Shown in pieces: positions 43,053-49,598 of a DNA stretch of 49,598 bases. The position numbers and the translations under genes were made by a program. Location of the stretch: contig NZ_KB899056.1 of assembly GCF_000377985.1 (NCBI RefSeq), forward strand, positions 1-49,598, given 5' to 3'. The stretch's first letter is position 1. The number at the start of each line of letters is the position of its first letter. The notes under the pieces were generated by a model. The model was not told where the DNA came from and made no database searches. It worked only from the letters and a program-made list of their open reading frames with translations. The DNA comes from Sporolactobacillus vineae DSM 21990 = SL153 (lineage in GTDB: Bacteria; Bacillota; Bacilli; Bacillales; Sporolactobacillaceae).

Positions 43053-43118
43053 AACACGACGTGCACATAAGCATTTCCCTCCTTTGTCGCCGATATGAGA
43101 CAAGGGGGCTGGAACGAA

Positions 43119-44129
43119 ATGAACAAGAAGGTTGTCCTGCTGGTGCTTGCGATGGCGATCGCCGCCGCACTGCTGCTGACCGGCTGCGGTGCGAAAACCG
43201 GGAAAGAGGTCGCCAAGGATCTCAGCAATAAGGTTGAGAAACTGAACAGCTACCGGACCGATGCGACAATGACTTTTCAGCATAACGGAAAATCACAGAC
43301 TTATCAGGCCAATATCACTTTTAAGAAACCTTACTATTACAGGGTCGCGCTGACGGACAGTAAGAACAAGAATAAACAGATGATCCTGCGTAATGCCGAT
43401 GGCGTTTTCGTCCTGACGCCTGAACTGAATAAAAGCTATCAGTTTGAGAGCCAGTGGCCCAATAACCGGAGCCAGGCGTATCTCTACCATTCCTTGAATA
43501 AAGATATCCAGAATGATCCGGATCCGAGCTTCAGCGCGAAAAATAATAAATATGTTTTTGATACGAAAACGAGTTACAACACGACGCAGCTGGCAAACCA
43601 GAGCATCACGCTGAACAAAGATCTGACGCCGGATCAGGTCCAGGTTAAGGACAAGGATCAGAATGTGATCGTGACGGTCAAATTCAGTCATTTCCAGGTC
43701 AACCCGCCGCTGGATAATAAATCGTTTGATGTGAAACAGAATATGGCGGCGGCGCGGATCAAAGGATCGCTTGCCGCGTCGGCTGAAAACGCCACGTTCA
43801 CCGTTAACTATCCGACGGCGAAGATCGCCGGAACCAAACTGGCTGCGGTAAAACCCGAGGTTACGAATACAGGGGAGAAATATGTGCTTCAATACAGCGG
43901 GAAAAAGCCATTCACGCTGATTGAGACGAAAAGCGTGCCATCGCTTTCCATCGTTTCGACACTGGCGACAGGCGATCCTGCCAACCTGGGATTCGCTATC
44001 GGTGCTTCCGGAGACCGGACCCTTTCCTGGTCTGGCGGCGGTACGGATTATTATCTGGCTTCTGATAAACTGACCCAGGATGAGATGGTGGCCGTCGCCC
44101 AGTCGGTCATTGGGAAAATAACAAAATAA
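43119..44129 (+). CDS. ydcC: LolA/YdcC-like lipoprotein
   Basis: The 336-residue protein has a lipoprotein signal peptide with lipobox LLLTGCG, so it should be anchored to the outer face of the membrane. The mature part has a LolA-like beta fold (LNSYRTDATMTFQHNGKSQTYQANITFKKPYYYRVALTD; MILRNADGVFVLTPELNKSYQFESQWPNNRSQAYLYHSL). In Bacillus the gene at this place is ydcC, a sporulation-associated lipoprotein; clostridial relatives act in germination. The ATG at 43119 has AAGGGGG upstream. Position before alr is conserved. Function here is inferred from the family. Confidence 0.88.
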   Translation: MNKKVVLLVLAMAIAAALLLTGCGAKTGKEVAKDLSNKVEKLNSYRTDATMTFQHNGKSQTYQANITFKKPYYYRVALTDSKNKNKQMILRNADGVFVLTPELNKSYQFESQWPNNRSQAYLYHSLNKDIQNDPDPSFSAKNNKYVFDTKTSYNTTQLANQSITLNKDLTPDQVQVKDKDQNVIVTVKFSHFQVNPPLDNKSFDVKQNMAAARIKGSLAASAENATFTVNYPTAKIAGTKLAAVKPEVTNTGEKYVLQYSGKKPFTLIETKSVPSLSIVSTLATGDPANLGFAIGASGDRTLSWSGGGTDYYLASDKLTQDEMVAVAQSVIGKITK

Positions 44130-44179
44130 TCTTCTGTTCCATGCGCTCCGTCCGATACTGGTACGGAGCTTATTTGTCT

Positions 44180-44210
44180 GGCGGCCGATACACCGGCCGC
44201 CTTTCGTTTT
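44180..44210 (+). terminator. Intrinsic terminator downstream of the ydcC-like gene
   Basis: GGCGGCCG and CGGCCGCC form a perfect stem with a six-base loop, followed by a T-rich run, so alr is probably transcribed separately or by read-through. Confidence 0.82.
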
Positions 44211-44330
44211 ATCCCGAATAGTGATTAAATAGAAAAAGAAATTCGTGCCGCAGCCGCCGGAATGCGTCGGATCCGCGGGTGTCCGGCCGAAAATCGATTA
44301 ATCAACAAATAAAAGGTCGGGAAATGACTA

Positions 44331-45515
44331 ATGGGAACATCTTTTTATAGAGATACCTGGGCGGATATTGATCTGGATGCGGTGGCGTGGAATGTGTCTG
44401 AAATGAAGAAACGAATACCGGAAGAAACGGCACTTCTGGCCGTCGTAAAGGCCAACGCGTATGGCCACGGCGCGCTGCAGGTCGCCCGAACGGCGCTGGC
44501 ACATGGAGCGGAATGGCTGGCTGTTGCGATCTTTGATGAGGCACTTGCACTTCGGAAGCAGGGTATCGAGGTACCGATTCTTGTCCTGTCTCCGATCCCT
44601 CCGGAGGACGCCGGCCTGGCTGCCAGATATCACATCTCGCTGACGGCATTTCAGAAAGCGTGGATCCAGGCAGCTGGCCGGTCGTATCAGGGCAGGGAAC
44701 CGATCGCCCTGCATCTGGCCTGTGATACCGGAATGGGCCGGATCGGCATCCGCAGTAAGGAAGAGGCAGAGGATTTTATTAATGCCGTGAAAAAAGATCC
44801 GCGCTTCATCATCGAGGGCCTGTTCACCCATTTTGCGACAGCCGATCAGGATGACGAAGCTTATTTCAATGAACAGTATCAGCGGTTTGAAACGATGATC
44901 GACTGGGTTCATGATCTGGGCGTTCATCCGTCTGTGATTCATTGCGGGAACAGTGCCGCGACGTTGAAATATCCTGCGGAAAAACGGCATCTTTTTAATA
45001 TGGTCCGTTACGGCGTTGCCATGTACGGGATGGCCCCTTCTCCGGAGATGGCTGCCAAGCTCCCGTTCCCGCTGAAACGGGTCCTGTCGCTGCACAGCCG
45101 GCTGGCCAATGTCAAAAGAGTCAGTGCCGGCGCATCGATCGGCTACGGGGCTGCCTATCACGCGGAGCAGGATGAATGGATCGGCACGGTGCCGATCGGC
45201 TATGCCGACGGCTGGCTGCGCGCCCTGTCCGGATCCGATGTGCTGATCGGCGGCGAACGGTGCCGGATCGTCGGCCGGATCTGCATGGACCAGTTTATGT
45301 GCCGGCTGCCTAGTGAATTACCCCTGGGTACCGAAGTGACACTGATCGGCAGAGACGGGGACGACGCGATCACCGCCGACGATCTGGCTGCAAAACTGAA
45401 TACCATCAATTACGAAGTGACCTGCATGATTCATCCGCGTGTGCCCCGGGTATTCTGGAAAGACGGCCGGAAGACCGGTTATGTCAACCCGGTTTTGGAC
45501 GGACAGAAAGAATAG
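44331..45515 (+). CDS. alr: Alanine racemase
   Basis: Alr makes D-alanine for peptidoglycan. The 394-residue PLP enzyme has WADIDLDAVAWNV near the start, the PLP lysine Lys40 in AVVKANAYGHG, and the second catalytic Tyr in SIGYGAAYHAEQ of the C-terminal domain, followed by VPIGYADGWLR and GRICMDQFM. The ATG at 44331 follows an AAAGGTCGGG site. It lies between ydcC and mazE as in B. subtilis. Confidence 0.96.
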   Translation: MGTSFYRDTWADIDLDAVAWNVSEMKKRIPEETALLAVVKANAYGHGALQVARTALAHGAEWLAVAIFDEALALRKQGIEVPILVLSPIPPEDAGLAARYHISLTAFQKAWIQAAGRSYQGREPIALHLACDTGMGRIGIRSKEEAEDFINAVKKDPRFIIEGLFTHFATADQDDEAYFNEQYQRFETMIDWVHDLGVHPSVIHCGNSAATLKYPAEKRHLFNMVRYGVAMYGMAPSPEMAAKLPFPLKRVLSLHSRLANVKRVSAGASIGYGAAYHAEQDEWIGTVPIGYADGWLRALSGSDVLIGGERCRIVGRICMDQFMCRLPSELPLGTEVTLIGRDGDDAITADDLAAKLNTINYEVTCMIHPRVPRVFWKDGRKTGYVNPVLDGQKE

Positions 45516-45596
45516 CTCTTTTTCGTTCATTTTTCAACAAAAACGGCACATTTTTGCCTGAGGAATAAAATTCCACGCTTTTTGGCGAAAATAGCT

Positions 45597-45625
45597 TTGA
45601 AAAACAACGTTGAAAATGATAGGAT
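45597..45625 (+). promoter_or_regulatory. Promoter of mazE-mazF
   Basis: TTGAAA and TAGGAT are separated by 17 bases, about 50 bases before mazE. Confidence 0.6.
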
Positions 45626-45676
45626 ATTTTTTAGATAAAAAAGGATTATTCTGATAATAGTGATGGGGGTACAAGC

Positions 45677-45955
45677 ATGCCGGAGTCGAATCTTAAAGAA
45701 ATCATGCTGAGTCTGCCGCAACATTTGCTGAGTGAAATTGATGGAATGGCAAGCCGTGACAAAATGAACCGTACTGAATTTCTCCATCGCGCAATCAGAG
45801 TGTATCTGCGTGAACGTAACAAGGGCAGCGTCCGTGAGATTATGAGACGAGGATATATGGAAATGGCCAAAATTAATCTCAATATTGCTTCTGAAGCTTT
45901 CCTGGCTGAAGAGGAGGCAGAGGTTACTCTCGAACGCTCCGTCAGCGGGGTGTGA
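45677..45955 (+). CDS. mazE: MazE/EndoAI-type antitoxin, ribbon-helix-helix
   Basis: The 92-residue protein has an N-terminal ribbon-helix-helix domain ([40 protein letters not shown]) for DNA binding and dimerisation, and an acidic C-terminal helix ([30 protein letters not shown]) that in the family wraps and neutralises the toxin. It is the equivalent of B. subtilis ndoAI/ydcD. The ATG has GGGGGT upstream. The toxin gene starts four bases after its stop. Confidence 0.93.
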   Translation: MPESNLKEIMLSLPQHLLSEIDGMASRDKMNRTEFLHRAIRVYLRERNKGSVREIMRRGYMEMAKINLNIASEAFLAEEEAEVTLERSVSGV

Positions 45956-45959
45956 GGCC

Positions 45960-46310
45960 GTGATCGTTAAACGCGGCGATGTTTATTTTGCGGACCTTTC
46001 ACCTGTTGTCGGTTCGGAACAGGGGGGTGTCCGCCCCGTTCTGATTATTCAGAATGATATCGGCAATCGCTTCAGCCCGACCGTTATCGTGGCAGCCATT
46101 ACAGCACAAATCCAGAAAGCAAAATTGCCGACTCATGTCGAAATTGATGCGAGACGCTATGGATTTGACCGTGATTCCGTTATTTTAATGGAACAGATCC
46201 GGACGATTGATAAGCAGCGTCTGACAGACAAGATCACTCATCTGGATGAACAGATGATGAACCGGGTCAATAAGGCGATCCAGATCAGTCTCGGCTTGAT
46301 TAACTTCTAG
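45960..46310 (+). CDS. mazF: MazF/EndoA-type mRNA interferase toxin
   Basis: The 116-residue protein is a complete MazF/PemK toxin: [46 protein letters not shown], then LPTHVEID and [18 protein letters not shown]. subtilis EndoA, of the same length, cuts RNA at UACAU. The GTG at 45960 gives the family length; longer frames to 45885 overlap mazE and are not needed. The pair is chromosomal and syntenic, so it is an old resident rather than a mobile module. Confidence 0.95.
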   Translation: MIVKRGDVYFADLSPVVGSEQGGVRPVLIIQNDIGNRFSPTVIVAAITAQIQKAKLPTHVEIDARRYGFDRDSVILMEQIRTIDKQRLTDKITHLDEQMMNRVNKAIQISLGLINF

Positions 46311-46347
46311 TTGACTGTATCTTCCTGTCGATAATAATTTGAAAAGC

Positions 46348-46375
46348 AATCCGCCGGATGGGGCGGATTTTTTCG
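46348..46375 (+). terminator. Intrinsic terminator downstream of mazF
   Basis: AATCCGCC and GGCGGATT form a perfect stem with a short loop followed by six T residues. It separates mazF from sigB. Confidence 0.88.
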
Positions 46376-46455
46376 TGCATAAAAATTCGATTAAATTCAA
46401 AAAGGCCCCGGTTTTGTAAAAAAATTAATCTTTTTCAGATTTTTCAATAAAAAAT

Positions 46456-46484
46456 TTGCCAAGACAGCGTTCTCATGGAATAAT
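46456..46484 (+). promoter_or_regulatory. Sigma-A-like promoter of sigB
   Basis: TTGCCA and AATAAT are separated by 17 bases, with a very AT-rich stretch upstream (46375-46455). No SigB-type promoter was found in 46311-46611, so autoregulation is not apparent. Confidence 0.5.
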
Positions 46485-46611
46485 AGACTCAGGCAGTAAA
46501 TTTGCTGAAAAATGTTGAAAGAGGAAGATAAGTTTCCGGATGCATGCTGCATATTCAAGTCCCGGCTGAACGGCAATTGAACAATTCTTAATTGAGGTGA
46601 GGTGGAACATT

Positions 46612-47400
46612 GTGCTGACAAAGTCTCTGCCGCAACAAAACGAGATTCATCAATTGATCATTGCTTACCAGAAGTGCCCTGACGACGAAAGCCTGCAAAA
46701 CCGCCTGATCAGTCAATATAAAAATCTGATCGGTTCCCTGTCCGGCAAATATTCCGATCACCGCGAAACCAGAGAAGACCTTTACCAGGTGGGGATGGTG
46801 GGACTGATTTCTGCGCTGAAAAGGTACAACCCTTCCTTTGGACGCAGCTTCGAATCGTTCGCCGTACCGACCATTGTCGGCGAAATAAAACGCTATATCC
46901 GTGACAAGACCTGGAGCGTTCATGTGCCGCGGCGAATCAAAGAGCTCAGTCCACGCGTGCGTAAAATTTCCGAGGAGCTGACAGGCAGCCTGCAGCGTTT
47001 CCCGGATATCCGCGAGATTGCCGACGAGCTCGGCGAAAGTGAAAAAGAAATTCTTGAAACGATGGAAATGACACACAGCTACCGCGCTCTGTCTGTTGAT
47101 TCAGAATTTGAAAACAATCCGGGCAAAGGGACGACCACTTTACTTGATCTGGTAGGCCGCCCGGACCAGGGCTACGAACGTGTGCACAAGAAGATGATGC
47201 TGGAAACCGCTTTTCAGATTCTGTCGAAGCAGGAGAAAGAAGTCTTGCTGTTTACGTATTATGACAATCTGAGCCAGAAAGAGGCCGGGGAGCGCCTTGG
47301 CATTTCCCAGATGCACGCCTCACGGATTCAGCGCCGCGCACTGGACAAGCTTCGCCGTTTTCTGGACTCTGATGGGGTCATGATGCCTTATGCCCGGTAA
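46612..47400 (+). CDS. sigB: RNA polymerase sigma factor SigB (general stress)
   Basis: The 262-residue protein is the same length as B. subtilis SigB and follows it block by block: REDLYQVGMVGLISALKRYNPSFGRSFESFAVPTIVGEIKRYIRDKTWSVHVPRRIKEL (region 2 and the start of region 3), ILETMEMTHSYRALSVDSE, and the region 4 helix-turn-helix SQKEAGERLGISQMHASRIQRRAL. The alternative SigF/SigG lack this METM-YxALSVD segment. The GTG at 46612 has GAGGTGAGGTGG upstream. No rsbR, rsbS, rsbT, rsbU, rsbV, rsbW or rsbX gene flanks it, which is unlike B. subtilis, where six rsb genes separate it from mazF. Confidence 0.9.
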   Translation: MLTKSLPQQNEIHQLIIAYQKCPDDESLQNRLISQYKNLIGSLSGKYSDHRETREDLYQVGMVGLISALKRYNPSFGRSFESFAVPTIVGEIKRYIRDKTWSVHVPRRIKELSPRVRKISEELTGSLQRFPDIREIADELGESEKEILETMEMTHSYRALSVDSEFENNPGKGTTTLLDLVGRPDQGYERVHKKMMLETAFQILSKQEKEVLLFTYYDNLSQKEAGERLGISQMHASRIQRRALDKLRRFLDSDGVMMPYAR

Positions 47401-47428
47401 CGGTGAGATTCCCGACCGAATGCTTCAG

Positions 47429-47459
47429 AACAGCCGCCTGTGCAGGCTGTTTTTCTTTT
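47429..47459 (+). terminator. Intrinsic terminator downstream of sigB
   Basis: AACAGCC and GGCTGTT form the stem, followed by a T-rich run. The remaining 47460-47677 contains an extended -10 (TGCTATGAT near 47579) that may serve the sprT-like gene. Confidence 0.8.
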
Positions 47460-47677
47460 GACGTGGACCGGCTATATTGGCTTCAGCCGTTGATTTTCCA
47501 CAGCAACTCTCTCCAACGAACAAAACCGTTATGAACGTCCCCATGCCTTTTTTCACCATTCATTAGCCAGAGAAAATTTGCTATGATAGAAGTCAGCATT
47601 TAACGAGCAGGAGATTCCGACGGTCCATTTAAGTTAAGGTTAGAGGGATTGCCGGTGAGGCAGGTGACAATTAGTTT

Positions 47678-48181
47678 ATGAACGATGAAGAACTGCAAAC
47701 TTTGGTTGAAAAAGTATCCATCGACAGTTTTCGTCTTCCCTTCGTCCACAAAGCGCTGTTCAACGACCGGTTGCGGACGACCGGCGGGCGCTATTTACTG
47801 CGCAGCCATAATCTTGAATTCAACAGGCGCCAGCTGCAGTATTTTGGACGCACAGCCTTTGTTAAGATTGTCAAACATGAGCTTTGCCACTATCATCTGC
47901 ACCTGGCCGGACGGGGCTACCGGCACCGCGATCCGGATTTTAAAACGCTTCTTCGCCGGGTCGGCGGGACGAGGTTCTGCGGGCTGATTCCCGGGACAGA
48001 AAATCAGGCCGCCTTCTGTTATATCTATCAATGCCTGCAGTGCGGCAACACTTTTGAAAGAAAAAGACGCATGAATTTAAAACGGTATGTATGCGCTCTG
48101 TGTGGCGGGAAGCTTCGTCTCGTGACCAATAATCGGAATCTGGCAAAAAATAGCGAATGTGAAAAAAATGAAAAGGGTTGA
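47678..48181 (+). CDS. SprT-like zinc metalloprotease family protein (YdcK-like)
   Basis: The 167-residue protein has the zinc metallopeptidase motif HELCH (His67, Glu68, His71) in FVKIVKHELCHYHLHLAGRGYRHRDPDF and a C-terminal zinc ribbon with CLQCG and CALCGG. Bacterial SprT-like proteins are of unknown role; the eukaryotic SPRTN relatives remove DNA-protein crosslinks. In B. subtilis the equivalent ydcK also lies between the sigB region and a tRNA cluster. The start ATG has a modest AGGTGA 11 bases upstream. Its stop codon overlaps the first tRNA promoter. Confidence 0.88.
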   Translation: MNDEELQTLVEKVSIDSFRLPFVHKALFNDRLRTTGGRYLLRSHNLEFNRRQLQYFGRTAFVKIVKHELCHYHLHLAGRGYRHRDPDFKTLLRRVGGTRFCGLIPGTENQAAFCYIYQCLQCGNTFERKRRMNLKRYVCALCGGKLRLVTNNRNLAKNSECEKNEKG

Positions 48182-48206
48182 CGCATCATTTGTTTTTGTG
48201 TTAAAT
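48178..48206 (+). promoter_or_regulatory. tRNA cluster promoter P1
   Basis: TTGACG and TTAAAT are separated by 17 bases; the -35 overlaps the stop of the SprT-like gene. Confidence 0.55.
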
Positions 48207-48255
48207 TATTAAGGTCGTCGAAAGGACGAAAGGTTGTTGATTCTCTTTTTGGTCG

Positions 48256-48284
48256 TTGACAATTGGAGAGCAACCGTGTAAAAT
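48256..48284 (+). promoter_or_regulatory. tRNA cluster promoter P2
   Basis: A perfect TTGACA and TAAAAT are separated by 17 bases, about 33 bases before the first tRNA. Tandem strong promoters are usual for stable RNA operons. Confidence 0.82.
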
Positions 48285-48316
48285 ATTCTTCGACTTTGTT
48301 GTGGAAAGTCATTTAT

Positions 48317-48391
48317 TCCACAGTAGCTCAGCGGCAGAGCAATCGGCTGTTAACCGATTGGTCGCAGGTTCGAACCCTGCCTGTGGAGCCA
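48317..48391 (+). tRNA. tRNA-Asn (GTT)
   Basis: Acceptor TCCACAG pairs with CTGTGGA; the anticodon loop CTGTTAA gives GTT; the T-arm GCAGGTTCGAACCCTGC is canonical, and CCA is encoded. First gene of the cluster. Confidence 0.96.
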
Positions 48392-48392
48392 T

Positions 48393-48484
48393 GGAGAAGT
48401 ACCCAAGCTGGCTGAAGGGGCTCCCCTGCTAAGGGAGTAGACGGTGTGAATCGTGCGAGGGTTCGAATCCCTCCTTCTCCGCCA
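48393..48484 (+). tRNA. tRNA-Ser (GCT)
   Basis: Acceptor GGAGAAG pairs with CTTCTCC; anticodon GCT; a long variable arm as in class II tRNAs; discriminator G and encoded CCA. Confidence 0.96.
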
Positions 48485-48494
48485 TTTTATTTGT

Positions 48495-48564
48495 GGCCCG
48501 TTTGTTCGAATGGTCGGGATCCTGCCTGCACGGCAGTCCGCGGGTTCAAGTCCCGCACAGGCCG
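48495..48564 (+). pseudogene. Degenerate tRNA, probably a former tRNA-Glu
   Basis: The 70-base element begins GGCCCGTT, as Bacillus tRNA-Glu does, and has an intact T-arm (GCGGG-TTCAAGT-CCCGC). The anticodon arm is damaged: stem CTGCC/GGCAG encloses only five bases (TGCAC) where tRNA-Glu has seven (CTTTCAC), the variable region is short, the acceptor has a C-A mismatch and CCA is not encoded. Reading the arm with a seven-base loop would give anticodon GCA (Cys) but leaves a two-base variable region. B. subtilis trnD has Glu after Asn-Ser, supporting Glu origin. Confidence 0.7.
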
Positions 48565-48702
48565 CTTTGATTGCATTTTTTGACATGCGGATACAATAGA
48601 TGTGTGCAAATGCGTTTATGCAGCTTTGGCTGATCAAAAATAATGATTCTTTTCTATCTTATAGAGAAATCGTTGACTTGGAATTGGCCGGGTGATCCAC
48701 AT

Positions 48703-48774
48703 GAGCCGCTAGCTCAGGGGTAGAGCATCTGACTTTTAATCAGAGGGTCGAGGGTTCAAATCCCTCGCGGCTCA
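48703..48774 (+). tRNA. tRNA-Lys (TTT)
   Basis: Acceptor GAGCCGC pairs with GCGGCTC; anticodon loop CTTTTAA gives TTT; discriminator A; CCA is not encoded. The 138 bases before it hold a TTGACA near 48579 without a good -10. Confidence 0.95.
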
Positions 48775-48781
48775 TTTTTCA

Positions 48782-48866
48782 GCGGGTGTGGCGGAATTGG
48801 CAGACGCGCTAGATTTAGGATCTAGTGTTTTGCGACGTGGGGGTTCGAGTCCCTTCACCCGCACCA
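48782..48866 (+). tRNA. tRNA-Leu (TAG)
   Basis: Acceptor GCGGGTG pairs with CACCCGC; stem CTAGA/TCTAG encloses TTTAGGA, anticodon TAG; long variable arm; CCA encoded. Confidence 0.96.
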
Positions 48867-48887
48867 TCTTCATTAATTTAATATTAT

Positions 48888-48973
48888 GCGGTAGTGGCGG
48901 AATGGCAGACGCGCTAGCTTGAGGGGCTAGTGGAGGCAACTTCGTGGAGGTTCGAGTCCTCTCTACCGCACCA
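48888..48973 (+). tRNA. tRNA-Leu (GAG)
   Basis: Acceptor GCGGTAG pairs with CTACCGC; stem CTAGC/GCTAG encloses TTGAGGG, anticodon GAG; long variable arm; CCA encoded. Confidence 0.96.
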
Positions 48974-48984
48974 TTTATTTTTTT

Positions 48985-49058
<74 letters not shown>

Positions 49059-49066
49059 TGGCTTTT

Positions 49067-49140
<74 letters not shown>

Positions 49141-49152
49141 TCATTTTCCCCT

Positions 49153-49226
49153 GCGGGTGTAGTTTAGTGGTAAAACAAGAGCCTTCCAAGCTCTGGTCGT
49201 GGGTTCGATTCCCATCACCCGCTCCA
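49153..49226 (+). tRNA. tRNA-Gly (TCC)
   Basis: Acceptor GCGGGTG pairs with CACCCGC; stem AGAGC/GCTCT encloses CTTCCAA, anticodon TCC; CCA encoded. Confidence 0.96.
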
Positions 49227-49240
49227 CTTTATTTGTAAAT

Positions 49241-49317
<77 letters not shown>

Positions 49318-49598
49318 TTTATTTTAAAAATATGGATATTGTTCCTTGAAAACTGGATAAAAGCCAAGCGTGATTGGAAGGGTAAACCCCTTTTAGTCAA
49401 TTCAATTTTGCTGAGGATCGAATGAACGAAAATGTAAGAAACGGAAGCTGAGGCTTTCGCAGGGATCGTTCAAGGGCGAGGACAAAAAGGGCCGAGGAGT
49501 TCGAGGAAGCGAAGGCGCGAGTACCGGAGCGTATTGCGATACGTGAGGAATGAAGCGACAAGCTGACCAAGAAATCCGACAGCCATTTTTCCCGGAGC
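49318..49598 (+). other. Presumed rRNA operon leader or spacer, cut by window edge
   Basis: No gene is seen. After the tRNA-Ile comes TGTTCCTTGAAAACT (49340-49354), a boxA-like antitermination element found in Bacillales rRNA leaders and spacers. The rest is purine-rich and structured, including the hairpin CGTAT-tgcg-ATACG near 49531. Neither the 16S start (GAGAGTTTGATCCTGG) nor the 23S start is reached, so leader versus internal spacer cannot be decided. Confidence 0.55.
49340..49354 (+). promoter_or_regulatory. boxA-like antitermination element
   Basis: TGTTCCTTGAAAACT differs by one base from the TGTTCTTTGAAAACT form common before Bacillus rRNA genes. Confidence 0.6.

Noticed and set aside
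45677-46310. mazEF as part of a mobile or defence island
   Set aside because: The pair sits in the conserved alr-mazE-mazF order of Bacillales with ordinary composition and no mobile element nearby.
48521-48541. Reading the degenerate tRNA as a functional tRNA-Cys (GCA)
   Set aside because: A seven-base loop CTGCACG can be drawn, but it leaves a two-base variable region, a pyrimidine at position 37 and a mismatched stem end, so a working tRNA is unlikely.

Overview
The window reads as chromosome of a mid-GC Firmicute of the order Bacillales. The grounds are strong GGAGG-type ribosome binding sites, frequent GTG and TTG starts, T-box and SAM-I leaders, and gene orders shared with Bacillus subtilis (argCJBD-carAB-argF; ywnA-ywnB; rhomboid-acpS-ydcC-alr-mazE-mazF-sigB-sprT-like-tRNA). 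A relative of Sporolactobacillaceae is possible, but genus cannot be settled from the sequence. No phage, insertion sequence or CRISPR array was seen. Accessory signs are limited to a decayed two-component system and two remnants of a dispersed repeat.

Layout. 1-2726: the 3' part of an SH3b/glucosaminidase cell-wall hydrolase, then a LOG-family nucleotide phosphoribohydrolase and undecaprenyl-diphosphatase on the minus strand. 2880-15621: a sigma-A promoter, a T-box leader with an apparent arginine specifier (CGC), and a nine-gene run argC-J-B-D-carA-carB-argF-argG-argH that makes arginine from glutamate. 15711-17556: a Bcr/CflA-like MFS exporter and a small ParB-fold-like protein. 17588-21055 (minus): YceI, a YwnB-like NAD(P)-binding protein with its Rrf2 regulator and two matching operators, rpiA and a glycerophosphodiesterase. 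21340-24400: a DMT exporter and a KimA-type potassium transporter. 24495-24751: wreckage of a response regulator and histidine kinase. 24872-28100: msrA, a SAM-I riboswitch, a YitJ-type methionine synthase/MTHFR fusion and a Dabb protein. 28208-29726: a dicarboxylate symporter with a perfect cre site. 29737-34152: a LacI regulator divergent from a sugar MFS transporter and an oligo-1,6-glucosidase, with three spaced operators. 34247-39381: a DUF1002 secreted protein behind a SigB-type promoter, a diacylglycerol glycosyltransferase-like enzyme, a DedA protein, a membrane-anchored DsbA-like oxidoreductase and a 3D-domain protein. 39553-40977: ComFB, ferredoxin and rhomboid protease. 41141-48181: acpS, nnrE/D, ydcC lipoprotein, alr, mazE, mazF, sigB, SprT-like. 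48317-49317: nine intact tRNA genes plus one degenerate one. 49318-49598: the start of what looks like an rRNA operon leader with a boxA-like element; no mature rRNA lies within the window.

How it fits together. The arginine operon looks controlled by tRNA-Arg charging. The window also encodes tRNA-Arg(ACG), whose anticodon can read the CGC specifier and whose discriminator A matches the UGGU of the T-box, so sensor and a plausible ligand are both visible. SigB sits directly behind mazEF without any rsb stressosome, phosphatase or anti-sigma genes, and a SigB-type promoter lies upstream of the DUF1002 gene. Methionine metabolism (msrA, SAM-I riboswitch, yitJ) and maltose/isomaltose use (LacI, MFS, GH13) form two further self-contained modules.
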